Below the pieces are notes generated by a model that made no database searches, was not told the DNA's origin, and saw only the letters and a program-made list of their open reading frames with translations. From a virus, in IMG/VR virus record IMGVR_UViG_3300009154_000259, positions 1 to 25,024 of that record: a DNA stretch of 25,024 nucleotides; one strand, given 5' to 3'. A program made the position numbers and the translations under genes. Each line of letters starts with the position of its first letter. Position 1 is the first letter of the stretch. This document shows positions 1 through 7,639 of the stretch, piece by piece.

Positions 1-1
1 A

Positions 2-58
2 CTAGATAAAGCGGCCGAGAGAGCAGAGCTTACTCGCGTACTGGAGGCTAATAAGTGA
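2..58 (+). CDS. 3' end of an upstream gene (partial)
   Basis: The window opens inside a reading frame that ends with TGA at 56-58. Only 18 residues are visible (LDKAAERAELTRVLEANK), charged and helical-looking, so no family can be assigned. Its stop overlaps the GTG start of the next gene (GTGA), and the GGAGG ribosome binding site of that gene lies inside this frame, which suggests translational coupling and supports this being a real gene end. Confidence 0.6.
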   Translation, partial: LDKAAERAELTRVLEANK

Positions 59-1248
59 CTTTTAAGCATGCGACTATCGTCCCCCTGATCGGCGGCGAGA
101 CCATTGGTCAAGAACTAGCGTTTGGTACTCGACCTGAGTACCTCATGTCGTACGAGGCGTTCTGGTCCAACGACCAGCATATCGTCAATCACTATCAAGA
201 CGTTCCCTACTACGTACTAGATAAGAACCAGAAGCCTGACGTCAAGGTAGACGTGGTAGGCTCTGTATGCCCATGCGCTGGCCTGTCGATGCTGTCTCAG
301 GGTTATGGCGATCACAATCAGAATAACAAGTGGATGATCGAGACAACAAAGTACGTTCTCGAGGAAGTACAGCCTAAGGTACTCTGGGGTGAGAACGCTC
401 CCGGATTTGCCGGCAAGATCGGTGAGAACGTCCGCAAGCAGCTTCGTAAGATCGGTCAGGACAACGGCTATACCATGACTGTCTATCGCACGAGGACGAA
501 GCTCCACGGTGGTTCTCAAGTTCGCGAGCGCTCATTCTACTTCTTCTGGAAGAGCGATAAGACACCAGTCTTAGGCTACTTCAATCGCCCGTACACAAAG
601 ATCGAGGACGTAATCCTCGGCGCGCTCGGTAACAGTCAGCGCGATCCAATCAACAAGAAGACACCTAGTCAAGACCCGTACTACCGTTTTATCCTAGAGA
701 ACATCCACGGCGGTATCTCGCACAGAGAGTTCTTTGATATCATGGAGCCATCAAACGCCCGCGGCAATGACGTGTCTGGTTATATCGAGAAGCTCGGGTA
801 TAACTACGCGCAAGTCGGTGAGTGGATGGCCGCTCAGGGGCTAGAGCGCGAGGTGGCAAAGTGTCAGTACAAGTACGACAAGCTAAATGCCGGTGGATCT
901 ATCATGCGTCGTGGTACCATAGTGCCTAAGGACTACATCGGCGCGTTCGTCGGTCACTACCCAACCTGCCTGACGCATCCCCATGAAGACCGCTATATAA
1001 ACTACAGGGAGGCGATGACCATCATGGGTCTGCCTGATAACTTCGAGCTTCTCGACGCCCACAAGAACTACAACCACATCTGTCAGAACGTTCCGGTAGT
1101 CACCGCGAGAGATATGGCGAGTGAGATCAAGAAGTGGCTTGAGGGTAGCTTAGAAGAGCTAGATACAGACTATGTCTATCAGAGTAATCTATCGCAAGAG
1201 TATGAAGTTAAAGCTAAGAGTGGAGGAGACATTACAGCATGGATGTAA
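55..1248 (+). CDS. DNA (cytosine-5) methyltransferase
   Basis: A 397-residue protein with the C5-methyltransferase motif series. Motif I (AdoMet binding) is the IVPLIGGETIGQEL stretch near residue 9. The catalytic loop is VCPCAGLS near residue 71, where Cys-73 of the PC dipeptide would attack C6 of cytosine. A GENAPGF stretch (about 112-118) stands where the canonical ENV motif lies, and QVRERSF (about 155-161) is the QxRxR motif VIII. A C-terminal segment with TMGLPDNFELL resembles motifs IX-X. The start is GTG at 55, overlapping the previous stop and preceded by GGAGG. The ENV variant (ENA) is unusual. It may methylate cytosine for protection against host nucleases or may prime further modification, given the glycosyltransferase two genes downstream. 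Target site unknown. Confidence 0.85.
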   Translation: MTFKHATIVPLIGGETIGQELAFGTRPEYLMSYEAFWSNDQHIVNHYQDVPYYVLDKNQKPDVKVDVVGSVCPCAGLSMLSQGYGDHNQNNKWMIETTKYVLEEVQPKVLWGENAPGFAGKIGENVRKQLRKIGQDNGYTMTVYRTRTKLHGGSQVRERSFYFFWKSDKTPVLGYFNRPYTKIEDVILGALGNSQRDPINKKTPSQDPYYRFILENIHGGISHREFFDIMEPSNARGNDVSGYIEKLGYNYAQVGEWMAAQGLEREVAKCQYKYDKLNAGGSIMRRGTIVPKDYIGAFVGHYPTCLTHPHEDRYINYREAMTIMGLPDNFELLDAHKNYNHICQNVPVVTARDMASEIKKWLEGSLEELDTDYVYQSNLSQEYEVKAKSGGDITAWM

Positions 1249-1664
1249 TAGGCAAATATACAGTTGGGGCGCGTGGTTCTGATAAGAAACCTATGTACTC
1301 GACAGGGCCAAAGGATGGATACGTCGAGACAGACATCAACATGAGTTTTAATATAACCAAAGTAGACGTCAAGAAAGAAATTCCATATAAGTACAACGAA
1401 GGGGTTTACTTAAATGAGCTTACGGTGTATATTAATAATACATACGGAGAGCACTACTCAAAGAATAAGTTTCAAGCCACTGAGTTTATCATGGACTCAG
1501 GACACGGCACAGGTTTCTGCGTAGGGAATGTACTAAAGTACGCCCAGCGATACGGCAGGAAGGGTTCTCCAGAAGACTGGAGAAAAGACATGATGAAGGT
1601 CATTCACTACGCAATGATGCAACTATATGTTCATGATCAAGAACACAACAAGGAGTCTAAATAA
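1239..1664 (+). CDS. DUF3310 family protein
   Basis: A 141-residue protein. The C-terminal half (about 80-135) has the DUF3310 pattern: an acidic helix (ATEFIMDSG), then GNVLKYAQRYGRKGSPEDWRKD and a helix with MKVIHYAMMQL. DUF3310 proteins are common in phages, often annotated as nucleotide-kinase-like, with no settled biochemical role. The N-terminal 75 residues match nothing I recognise. It overlaps the methyltransferase stop by ten bases and abuts the glycosyltransferase, so the three are probably co-expressed. GGAGG precedes the ATG at 1239. Confidence 0.7.
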   Translation: MDVIGKYTVGARGSDKKPMYSTGPKDGYVETDINMSFNITKVDVKKEIPYKYNEGVYLNELTVYINNTYGEHYSKNKFQATEFIMDSGHGTGFCVGNVLKYAQRYGRKGSPEDWRKDMMKVIHYAMMQLYVHDQEHNKESK

Positions 1665-2518
1665 TGGAAATTAACGTACCGATTGAGGAGCTTCGCAAGC
1701 ACAAGATCATGATCGCCACACCGATGTATGGCGGCATGTGCGCGGGCATGTTTACTCGCTCTATCGCTGACTTGTCAGCACTCTGCACTCACTATGGCAT
1801 CCCGCTGCAGTTCTACTTCTTGTTTAACGAGTCGCTTATTACTCGCGCACGTAACTACTGCTGTGACGAGTTCATGCGCTCTGACGCAACTCACCTGATG
1901 TTTATCGACTCAGATATTGGATTCAACCCACAGGATGTTATCGCCCTCCTCGCCTTGTCTATCAAGGAAGGCAATGAGTACGACGTCATCGGCGGTCCAT
2001 ATCCTAAGAAGTGCATCAGCTGGGAGAAGATCAAACTCGCGGTCGACAAGGGTATCGCCGATAAAGATCCAAACGTTCTTGAGAACTTCGTGGGTGACTA
2101 CGTGTTCAATCCAAAGGGCGGTGCGGGAAGCATCTCCATCGCGGAGCCAGTCGAGGTACTTGAGATTGGCACGGGCTTCATGATGATTAAGAAAGCTACG
2201 ATGCAGAAGTTCGCTGACAGCTTCAAGCAGTATCTCTACAAGCCAGATCACGTTCGCACAGAGCACTTCGATGGTACTCGTCAGATCATGCAGTACTTCC
2301 AAGCTGAGATCGATCCAGTATCTAATCGCTATCTCTCTGAGGACTACTGGTTCTGTCAGAAGATTCAAGAGCTAAACCTCAAGACTTGGTTCTGCCCTTG
2401 GATGAAGATGCAGCACGTAGGTACCTATATCTTTGGCGGCTCACTTGCCGACCTAGCGTCTATCGGTGCTGCTGCTACGGCAGATCCAGGCGCACTCGGC
2501 GGTAAGAATAAGAAGTAA
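1664..2518 (+). CDS. GT-A fold glycosyltransferase (family 2-like)
   Basis: A 284-residue protein. The opening IMIATPMYGGMCAGMFTRSI strand-helix and the LITRARN segment (about 58-64) are typical of phage family 2-like glycosyltransferases. FIDSDIGF (about 80-87) carries the DxD-type metal and nucleotide-sugar binding motif. LSEDYWFC (about 226-233) corresponds to the catalytic ED region, and the later MQHVGTYIFGG carries the usual histidine. It starts one base into the preceding stop codon. Being next to a C5-methyltransferase, it could glycosylate modified DNA bases, but a role on surface glycans or virion proteins fits the sequence equally well. Sugar donor and acceptor cannot be read from the sequence. 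Confidence 0.75.
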   Translation: MEINVPIEELRKHKIMIATPMYGGMCAGMFTRSIADLSALCTHYGIPLQFYFLFNESLITRARNYCCDEFMRSDATHLMFIDSDIGFNPQDVIALLALSIKEGNEYDVIGGPYPKKCISWEKIKLAVDKGIADKDPNVLENFVGDYVFNPKGGAGSISIAEPVEVLEIGTGFMMIKKATMQKFADSFKQYLYKPDHVRTEHFDGTRQIMQYFQAEIDPVSNRYLSEDYWFCQKIQELNLKTWFCPWMKMQHVGTYIFGGSLADLASIGAAATADPGALGGKNKK

Positions 2519-2535
2519 ATTGAAGGAAGTATATT

Positions 2536-3198
2536 ATGCAGACCATTAAGCTAGAACAAAAGACCATCGCGGTGTTGAAGAACTTCTCTACTATCAACCC
2601 GTCTATCTTGGTAAAGCCAGGTAGCGTCTTAACTACAATCTCGCCTAACAAGACGATCATGGCAAAGGCTACAATCGGACAGCAGTTCGAGAGTCAGTTT
2701 GCTATCTATGATCTATCGCGATTCTTGAGCACTCTATCCCTGTTCAATGATCCGACTCTTGAGATCAACGAGAAGCACGTCACGATCTTAAGCTCTGGAA
2801 AGAAGATGCAGTATCGGTTTGCTGATACCTCTACGGTCATCTCGCCTCCCGATAAAGAGATCAAGCTGCCTACCACCGACGTATCTTTTAAGCTTACTAA
2901 TGACGCACTCAATGACGTCATGAAGGGCCTTGGAGTTCTACGACTGCCTGAGATCGCAGTCGTGGGCGACGGACAGGACATCAACCTACAGGCGATGGAC
3001 TCAAAGAACACATCGTCTGATGTCTACTCCATCGCGGTTGGCTCGACAGACAAGACCTTCAAGATGATCTTTAAGTCTGAGAACATCAAGCTAATCGCTG
3101 GAGACTACGACGTGGATATCTCTTCTAAGGGTATCTCACACTTCAGAGGTGATGTGGCTGACTACTTCGTGGCGGTTGAAGCATCTTCTAGCTTCTAA
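2536..3198 (+). CDS. 45: Sliding clamp, DNA polymerase processivity factor (T4 gp45-like)
   Basis: 220 residues, close to T4 gp45 (228). It begins MQTIKLEQKTIAVLKNFSTI, a typical start for phage clamps, continues through the two-domain beta-rich clamp fold (LNDPTLEINEKHVTIL region near 75, IKLIAGDYDVDISSKGISHF near 185) and ends in SSSF. In T4 this protein trimerises into a ring that tethers the polymerase, and also activates late transcription with gp33 and gp55. Position supports the call: it immediately precedes gp44, gp62 and RegA homologues. A GGAAG ribosome binding site sits before the ATG. An 80-base gap with a promoter-like sequence and an inverted repeat separates it from gp44. Confidence 0.92.
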   Translation: MQTIKLEQKTIAVLKNFSTINPSILVKPGSVLTTISPNKTIMAKATIGQQFESQFAIYDLSRFLSTLSLFNDPTLEINEKHVTILSSGKKMQYRFADTSTVISPPDKEIKLPTTDVSFKLTNDALNDVMKGLGVLRLPEIAVVGDGQDINLQAMDSKNTSSDVYSIAVGSTDKTFKMIFKSENIKLIAGDYDVDISSKGISHFRGDVADYFVAVEASSSF

Positions 3199-3204
3199 TT
3201 TTGA

Positions 3205-3231
3205 TTGACAATAAGTGCAAGTCGGTATAGT
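3205..3231 (+). promoter_or_regulatory. Putative sigma70-type promoter upstream of gene 44
   Basis: TTGACA at 3205-3210 and TATAGT at 3226-3231, with a short 15-base spacer, in the gap between clamp and clamp-loader genes. The -35 is perfect, but spacing is shorter than the 16-17 of the other early promoters in this window and the ATTTAATC block is absent, so it belongs to a different class. It overlaps the left arm of an inverted repeat. Confidence 0.5.
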
Positions 3232-3258
3232 ATATAAATACGCAACTGACTTGCACTT
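3213..3258. repeat. Inverted repeat flanking the gene 44 promoter region
   Basis: AAGTGCAAGTC at 3213-3223 is perfectly complementary to GACTTGCACTT at 3248-3258, and pairing extends imperfectly outward (AAT/ATT with one extra base). The 24-base interval contains TATAGT and TATAAATA. In read-through RNA from the clamp gene it would form an 11-bp hairpin between genes 45 and 44. As DNA it could be an operator. No T-run follows, so it is not a classical terminator. Confidence 0.7.
3233..3240 (+). promoter_or_regulatory. T4-type late promoter-like octamer
   Basis: An exact TATAAATA, the T4 late (gp55-dependent) promoter consensus, 38 bases before the gene 44 ATG. It overlaps the putative early promoter, so the clamp-loader genes could be transcribed both early and late. 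One octamer alone is weak evidence. Confidence 0.45.
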
Positions 3259-3278
3259 TATTATATTATGGGGTTATT

Positions 3279-4217
3279 ATGAATCAAGACTTTTTATGGG
3301 TCGAGAAGTATCGTCCAAAGACTATCGCTGATACTATCTTACCTGCTGAGCTAAAGGCTGTCTTTCAGCAGTTTATAGACCAGCAGAATATACCTAACTT
3401 GATCCTATCCGGATCCGCCGGTGTGGGTAAGACAACCGTAGCACGTGCCATGCTCGAGGAGTTGGGATGCGACTACATCGTGATCAATGGGTCTATGAAT
3501 GGAAACATCGATACGCTTAGAAACGATATCCTTAACTTCGCTTCCTCAGTATCTCTGGCTGGAGGACGTAAGTACGTCATCTTGGACGAAGCTGACTACC
3601 TCAATGCCAACTCGACGCAGCCGGCTCTACGAAATTTCATCGAGGAGTTTAGTAGGAACTGCGGCTTCATACTTACTTGTAACTACAAGAACAGGATCAT
3701 CGAGCCGCTCCACTCGAGGTGCTCGGTCATCGACTTCAAAATATCCGGACGAGATACTTCTAAGCTTGCAGCGCAATTCTTCAAGCGAGTCACCAACATA
3801 CTACATAATGAGGGTGTACCTAACGACCCAGCCGTGGTTGCCGAAGTCATTAAGAAGCACTTCCCAGACTGGCGCCGAGTCCTAAACGAGCTGCAGAGAT
3901 ACTCAGCGACCGGTCAGATTGATACGGGTATACTGACTAACATGGCTGAGATATCCATGAAGTCACTAATTGATATGATGAAGAACAAGCAGTTCACCGA
4001 CGTAAGAAAGTGGGTCGGCGAGAACTCAGACGCAGACCAGAACTCTATCTTCCGCAAGCTGTATGATACCGCATCCGACTACCTCGGCGCCCAGTCGGTG
4101 CCTATGCTCATTCTCATTCTATCGAAGTACCAGTATCAAGCTGCTTTCTCTGCAGACCATGAGATCAACCTAATGGCATGCTTGACTGAGATCATGATGG
4201 AGCTTGACTTCTCATGA
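3279..4217 (+). CDS. 44: Clamp loader large subunit (T4 gp44-like AAA+ ATPase)
   Basis: 312 residues against 319 in T4 gp44. It opens LWVEKYRPKTIADTIL, the clamp-loader signature. Walker A is GSAGVGKT (about 45-52), Walker B is YVILDEADYL (about 99-108), and the arginine-finger SRC (HSRCSVIDF, about 145-153) is intact. In T4 four gp44 subunits and one gp62 load the gp45 ring with ATP hydrolysis. A GGGG ribosome binding site precedes the ATG. Its stop overlaps the start of the gp62 homologue (ATGA), giving translational coupling. Confidence 0.95.
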   Translation: MNQDFLWVEKYRPKTIADTILPAELKAVFQQFIDQQNIPNLILSGSAGVGKTTVARAMLEELGCDYIVINGSMNGNIDTLRNDILNFASSVSLAGGRKYVILDEADYLNANSTQPALRNFIEEFSRNCGFILTCNYKNRIIEPLHSRCSVIDFKISGRDTSKLAAQFFKRVTNILHNEGVPNDPAVVAEVIKKHFPDWRRVLNELQRYSATGQIDTGILTNMAEISMKSLIDMMKNKQFTDVRKWVGENSDADQNSIFRKLYDTASDYLGAQSVPMLILILSKYQYQAAFSADHEINLMACLTEIMMELDFS

Positions 4218-4591
4218 ACCCATTTGACGTAATCAAGGCAATCACTCTCACCAAGGAGAACCTGATCACGGACGATGCAAGTGAGAAGTCATACAACGGC
4301 TTCATGGTCAACCGAGGTCTGTCTTATTTTCCAGACACAATTATGTACGCTCAAGAGATGAATCTAAATCATCATCTGGATAATAAACTTCAATTCTCCT
4401 ATCTAATAAATACCATAAGAAAGGGAAAGCGATTTTCTAAGTGGAATAAACCCATTAAAGACGCCGACTTCTCTGCAGTACAGGAGTACTACGGATATAA
4501 TCATAAGAAGACAGAGTTGGCAATGACCATACTGTCGGCTGAGCAGATAGATGCTATAAAACAAAAACAAGAAAAAGGTGGCATTAAATGA
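4214..4591 (+). CDS. 62: Clamp loader small subunit (T4 gp62-like)
   Basis: A 125-residue protein, shorter than T4 gp62 (187), beginning NPFDVIKAITLTKENLI and containing YNGFMVNRGLSYFPDTI, an opening seen in gp62 homologues. Assignment rests on this segment and on position between gp44 and RegA, overlapping both by four bases. The C-terminus ends in a lysine/glutamine-rich tail. It would be the single small subunit of the clamp-loader pentamer. The short length suggests that a C-terminal portion of the T4 protein is absent. Confidence 0.85.
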   Translation: MNPFDVIKAITLTKENLITDDASEKSYNGFMVNRGLSYFPDTIMYAQEMNLNHHLDNKLQFSYLINTIRKGKRFSKWNKPIKDADFSAVQEYYGYNHKKTELAMTILSAEQIDAIKQKQEKGGIK

Positions 4592-4986
4592 ATGTGGTAG
4601 ATACACTAGTGGAAGTGAAGATAGGCCAAGAAGAAGACTTTCTCAAGATCAAAGAGACTCTCACCAGGATCGGCGTTGCATCTCGTAAAGAGAAGAAGCT
4701 GTATCAGTCTTGTCATATTCTGCACAAGCAGGGCAGGTACTACATCGTTCACTTCAAGGAGCTGTTTGCTCTAGACGGCAAGCCATCAAACTTCTCTGAG
4801 GAAGACATGGGCCGCCGCAATGCTATCGTGACTCTTCTGGAAGAGTGGGAGCTCGTTAAGATAGTAGAACCAGAGAACATCAGAGAGCCGAAGGCACCCA
4901 TGAATCAGATAAAGATCCTTCCTCATAAAGAGAAGGGCGAGTGGGAGCTCGTGGCTAAGTACAACATAGGACGCAAAAAAGTATAG
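4588..4986 (+). CDS. regA: RegA translational repressor
   Basis: 132 residues (T4 RegA has 122). The signature FLKIKETLTRIGVAS and LYQSCHILHKQGRYYIVHFK (about residues 18-62) and the EEDMGRRNAIVTLLEEW helix (about 71-87) are strongly conserved. RegA binds AU-rich initiation regions of early mRNAs, including its own and those of 44 and 45 in T4, and blocks ribosome binding. The ATG overlaps the gp62 stop (ATGA). The nearby starts of 44, regA and the next gene are AU-rich, consistent with being targets. Confidence 0.95.
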   Translation: MNVVDTLVEVKIGQEEDFLKIKETLTRIGVASRKEKKLYQSCHILHKQGRYYIVHFKELFALDGKPSNFSEEDMGRRNAIVTLLEEWELVKIVEPENIREPKAPMNQIKILPHKEKGEWELVAKYNIGRKKV

Positions 4987-5003
4987 TGATTAGGAATTAT
5001 ATT

Positions 5004-5369
5004 ATGTTTAAGATTATGGCTTTTAAGTCTAAGAAGAATAGATCATCAGAATACCAGAAGTTAGAGTCCGTAAAGAATATACTGTTTCCTCCTCCAACTA
5101 AAAAAACAGACGAGGCCGGAAATAAGTATCACATAGACTACTCGCTCGATTGGAATCTAGAGTCGGCTCTGACCGACCTAGAGATGGGACACAACGACAA
5201 GGTAGTACAGAATACCATCAAGACTGCCATTACGCAGCTGACCAAGATTCGGGAGATACTAAAGCCCGAAGATAAAGTCGATAGTGATATACAATACTTC
5301 ATGATCGACAACCTACGCGTCCTCGAGGACGAAGAGCCAATTATAGAAGCGGCCGAAGAGCCTCTATAA
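5004..5369 (+). CDS. Hypothetical protein downstream of regA
   Basis: 121 residues, not recognised. I chose ATG at 5004 because TAGGA lies seven bases upstream; a GTG at 4986 overlapping the regA stop would add six residues but lacks a ribosome binding site. The N-terminus is basic (FKIMAFKSKKNRSSEYQ), the centre helical, and the C-terminus very acidic (EDEEPIIEAAEEPL). In T4 the DNA polymerase gene follows regA directly; here this small gene occupies that place and the polymerase is not in the window. Confidence 0.7.
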   Translation: MFKIMAFKSKKNRSSEYQKLESVKNILFPPPTKKTDEAGNKYHIDYSLDWNLESALTDLEMGHNDKVVQNTIKTAITQLTKIREILKPEDKVDSDIQYFMIDNLRVLEDEEPIIEAAEEPL

Positions 5370-5382
5370 TATTTCCCATCAT

Positions 5383-5390
5383 CATAAATA
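5383..5390 (+). promoter_or_regulatory. Late promoter-like octamer before the transglycosylase
   Basis: CATAAATA differs from the T4 late consensus TATAAATA by one base and lies about 75 bases before the transglycosylase start, leaving room for the two hairpins of its leader. A lysis or virion role fits late expression. Confidence 0.45.
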
Positions 5391-5394
5391 GTCA

Positions 5395-5444
5395 TTCGCG
5401 CTGTATCCTTTGGCGCGAAGTAAGATATTGAAAGAATCAATATC
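5395..5444 (+). promoter_or_regulatory. Two tandem hairpins in the transglycosylase leader
   Basis: TTCGCGC (5395-5401) pairs with GCGCGAA (5413-5419). GATATTG (5424-5430) pairs with CAATATC (5438-5444). Both stems are perfect 7-mers. The second ends about ten bases before the AAGGAG ribosome binding site, so it may stabilise the mRNA or modulate translation. Neither is followed by a T-run. Confidence 0.55.
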
Positions 5445-5463
5445 CCAACCCTAAGGAGTAGAA

Positions 5464-5886
5464 ATGAGAGTAATGGCAATAGCAACCGCTGCATTGCTAT
5501 CGATGACCATAGCGGTATCGGCACAAGAGTCGGTTCAAGATATGGTCACGAGAAAAGCGGTTAGTCATGGCGTGCCTGAGAAATTCGCGCACGCGGTGAT
5601 AAAGATCGAGTCCAACTATAATCCAAGAGTTATTGGTAAAAGAGGTGAATACGGACTCGGACAAATCCTATGCACAACGGCAAAGGGTGAGGGCTTTAAT
5701 GGAAAGTGCAGAGAGCTATCAGATCCTGAGACTAATCTTGAGTACACGATGCTCTACCTCAGTGAGGCTCTAAAGATAGCAGATGGAGACGTCTGCAATG
5801 CTTCTACAGTATATAGCGCTGGATCAATTCGCAGTACAAGAAGATCAGCCTACTGTAGACTGGTGCTAAAGAACATGAACAACTAA
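5464..5886 (+). CDS. Exported lytic transglycosylase (SLT/GH23-like)
   Basis: A 140-residue protein with a signal peptide (MRVMAIATAALLSMTIAVSA, cleavage before QES). The mature part is a compact SLT domain: catalytic glutamate in VIKIESNYNP (about 46-55), GEYGLGQI (about 61-68) and a C-terminal YSAG motif (about 118-121). It cleaves the glycan strand of peptidoglycan between MurNAc and GlcNAc, leaving anhydro-MurNAc. Three cysteines could form a periplasmic disulfide. Secretion suggests action from the periplasm in lysis or in virion entry. AAGGAG precedes the ATG, and a strong terminator follows immediately. Confidence 0.85.
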   Translation: MRVMAIATAALLSMTIAVSAQESVQDMVTRKAVSHGVPEKFAHAVIKIESNYNPRVIGKRGEYGLGQILCTTAKGEGFNGKCRELSDPETNLEYTMLYLSEALKIADGDVCNASTVYSAGSIRSTRRSAYCRLVLKNMNN

Positions 5887-5894
5887 GAGAATAG

Positions 5895-5921
5895 AATAGG
5901 CCCTTCGGGGCCTATTTTTTT
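5895..5921 (+). terminator. Rho-independent terminator
   Basis: AATAGGCCC (5895-5903), a UUCG-type tetraloop TTCG, then GGGCCTATT (5908-5916) running into seven Ts (5915-5921). A perfect 9-bp stem with a stabilising tetraloop, placed 9 bases after the transglycosylase stop. It is the clearest intrinsic terminator in the window. Confidence 0.95.
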
Positions 5922-5928
5922 ATAAATA
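5921..5928 (+). promoter_or_regulatory. T4-type late promoter
   Basis: Exact TATAAATA directly after the terminator T-run and about 75 bases before the ATG at 6004. A terminator followed at once by a late promoter is a natural transcription-unit boundary. Confidence 0.6.
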
Positions 5929-6003
5929 ATACTAATAGAACCATGGCTCTTGTATGTCTCTCGTGATTTTTGTAATTATTTCATAAAATCTCAGGGGATA
6001 AAA

Positions 6004-6498
6004 ATGATAGATCCAAAGTCAGCCGCTAAGATCGGCGGCGCGTATGGTAAGGGAATAACTGACGCGGTGTTTGGTATCGTCGATGTAGTTAGGAATGCAC
6101 CCGCCCAGAAAGAAGCTAATAATAGAAAAGTATTAGCTCAGAATAGAATCACCGAGATAAATAACCAGATTATTCGCAATAACAATACTCTGCGCGAGCA
6201 GGCCATGCGAGAGATCGCGGCCGAGCAAGAGCAGGAGATGATCTCTAGGATGTCTCCAGCTCAGAGACAAGAGTTCTACAGGGCTAGAGCTGAGGCTGCC
6301 AAAGAGATCCACAGACTCAAGGTAGAAGCTCAGAGGAGAAAAGAAGAATTCTGGGAGTTGTTCTGGGCTGTGTTCTCTATCTTCGTAGTCCTACCAATAC
6401 TAATATGGATTGGTCTACTGGTATGGGGGGCAGTAGATTTTATGGCATGTCACGGTATGAGAAGTATCATCCCTCTAATGACAGCATTATGTAGGTAA
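6004..6498 (+). CDS. Coiled-coil membrane protein
   Basis: 164 residues from ATG 6004, preceded by AGGGGA at good spacing; an in-frame TTG extension lacks a ribosome binding site. An N-terminal glycine-rich amphipathic part (KIGGAYGKGITDAVFGIVDVV) is followed by a long charged coiled coil (about 30-112, rich in Q, E, R), then a hydrophobic segment (WAVFSIFVVLPILIWIGLLV, about 119-138) and a short tail with two cysteines. Likely an inner-membrane anchored protein. Function unknown. It is followed by two further membrane genes with almost no spacing. Confidence 0.7.
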   Translation: MIDPKSAAKIGGAYGKGITDAVFGIVDVVRNAPAQKEANNRKVLAQNRITEINNQIIRNNNTLREQAMREIAAEQEQEMISRMSPAQRQEFYRARAEAAKEIHRLKVEAQRRKEEFWELFWAVFSIFVVLPILIWIGLLVWGAVDFMACHGMRSIIPLMTALCR

Positions 6499-6507
6499 GG
6501 AAACAAC

Positions 6508-7104
6508 ATGTCTACAGTATCAGATAAGACAGCTCAGATGAGCGAGACACTGGCAGCCAGTGCCAGTAAGAGTGCGTTGGTAGAGAAGATCGTATTTGCA
6601 GCAGTTCCTATTCTCTTCTCGTGCGTGGTATACCTATTCACGGCATTGAGTTCATCTAATCATGCGATAACAGTTCTAGAGAGCAAGATCGCAGTGGTCG
6701 TTAACAATGACAACAAGGCAATTCCACCGCAGGGTACTACTATCGATATGGCCCAAATTCGCGAGAATCTTAACTCTAAGATAGATAAGAATGCAAGTGA
6801 ATTGGGAGAAAAAATTGATAAAGTGGAAAAAGATGCAGCCCTCGCAAGAGCTAATATGACGCTTGAAAGAGAGAAACAGCTTGCAGCTCTAGAAAAGCAG
6901 CGAATGGAAATGATGGCTGATGCTGCTCAAGCTCGCTCAGCCATTAGATCTGATGGTGCTGCACTAGCTAATAAGTTAACAAATGATCTTTCCGATCACG
7001 TAGATGCCATTGAGAGAAATGCAGCATTGGCCAGAGCAGAACTAGACAAGAGGATTGCTCTCATTGAAAAAGATCTTCAGTGGTTAAAAGCAGGAAAGAA
7101 GTAA
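6508..7104 (+). CDS. Membrane-anchored coiled-coil protein
   Basis: 198 residues. A short cytoplasmic segment, one membrane helix (IVFAAVPILFSCVVYLFTAL, about 28-47), then about 130 residues of predicted coiled coil with recurring ALAR-type heptads (KDAALARANM near 110 and RNAALARAEL near 170, an internal duplication). Topology would put the coiled coil in the periplasm. Such architecture occurs in spanins and superinfection-exclusion proteins, but no diagnostic motif is present and I do not assign a role. AAGGAA precedes the ATG. Confidence 0.7.
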   Translation: MSTVSDKTAQMSETLAASASKSALVEKIVFAAVPILFSCVVYLFTALSSSNHAITVLESKIAVVVNNDNKAIPPQGTTIDMAQIRENLNSKIDKNASELGEKIDKVEKDAALARANMTLEREKQLAALEKQRMEMMADAAQARSAIRSDGAALANKLTNDLSDHVDAIERNAALARAELDKRIALIEKDLQWLKAGKK

Positions 7105-7105
7105 G

Positions 7106-7639
7106 ATGGTGCTAAAAGACAAGACAGGTAAGGTACTGTCTCGCTCAGAAGGCGAGGCAGTCATGAAGAGCCGAGGTGCGATAACCATATCGATATACGC
7201 CGCGCTCCTCGCCATCTGCACTCTCATTGGCGGAAGCATCAGCGGTAAGGTATTGTCAAACAACATACTGGCTTCTGATACGTGGGCGTACTATCAAGCT
7301 AAGTCTATCAAGCAGACTATCTTTGAACTTGAGCTAACTACCACGACCGATAAGACACTAAGAGATACATACAGCGGTTATATAAAGAGACTTGAAGAAG
7401 GAAGACAAGAGCAATACGATAAGGCAAGAAAACTAGAAGCTGAAAGAGATGAGGCTAAGAAGAAGAGCCCGTACTTCAACTTTGCAGCTGCGTTCTTACA
7501 GATCGCGATAGTATTGAGCTCTACTGCTATCCTCGCGGTAAGCATGGAGCTTCTATTCGTGTCTATAATGTTTGGAGTGCTCGGCTCTTTATTTCTTACC
7601 AACGGGATATGGTACTTCTTTACCATTCCCTGGCTTTGA
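7106..7639 (+). CDS. DUF4337-like membrane protein
   Basis: 177 residues. An N-terminal membrane helix (ISIYAALLAICTLIGGSI, about 30-47), then SDTWAYYQAKSIKQTIFEL (about 58-76), the characteristic core of DUF4337, a charged coiled coil, and two C-terminal membrane helices (about 135-175). The function of DUF4337 is not known. It begins two bases after the previous stop. Its 3' end overlaps the convergent minus-strand gene by about 50 bases, and no terminator is visible between them. Confidence 0.7.
   Translation: MVLKDKTGKVLSRSEGEAVMKSRGAITISIYAALLAICTLIGGSISGKVLSNNILASDTWAYYQAKSIKQTIFELELTTTTDKTLRDTYSGYIKRLEEGRQEQYDKARKLEAERDEAKKKSPYFNFAAAFLQIAIVLSSTAILAVSMELLFVSIMFGVLGSLFLTNGIWYFFTIPWL

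Noticed and set aside
1910-2368. 152-codon minus-strand frame opposite the glycosyltransferase
   Set aside because: The plus-strand frame has recognisable glycosyltransferase motifs and operon overlaps; the antisense frame has none.
6508-7104. Inner-membrane spanin
   Set aside because: One membrane helix plus periplasmic coiled coil fits, but there is no overlapping or adjacent lipoprotein (o-spanin) frame with a lipobox.
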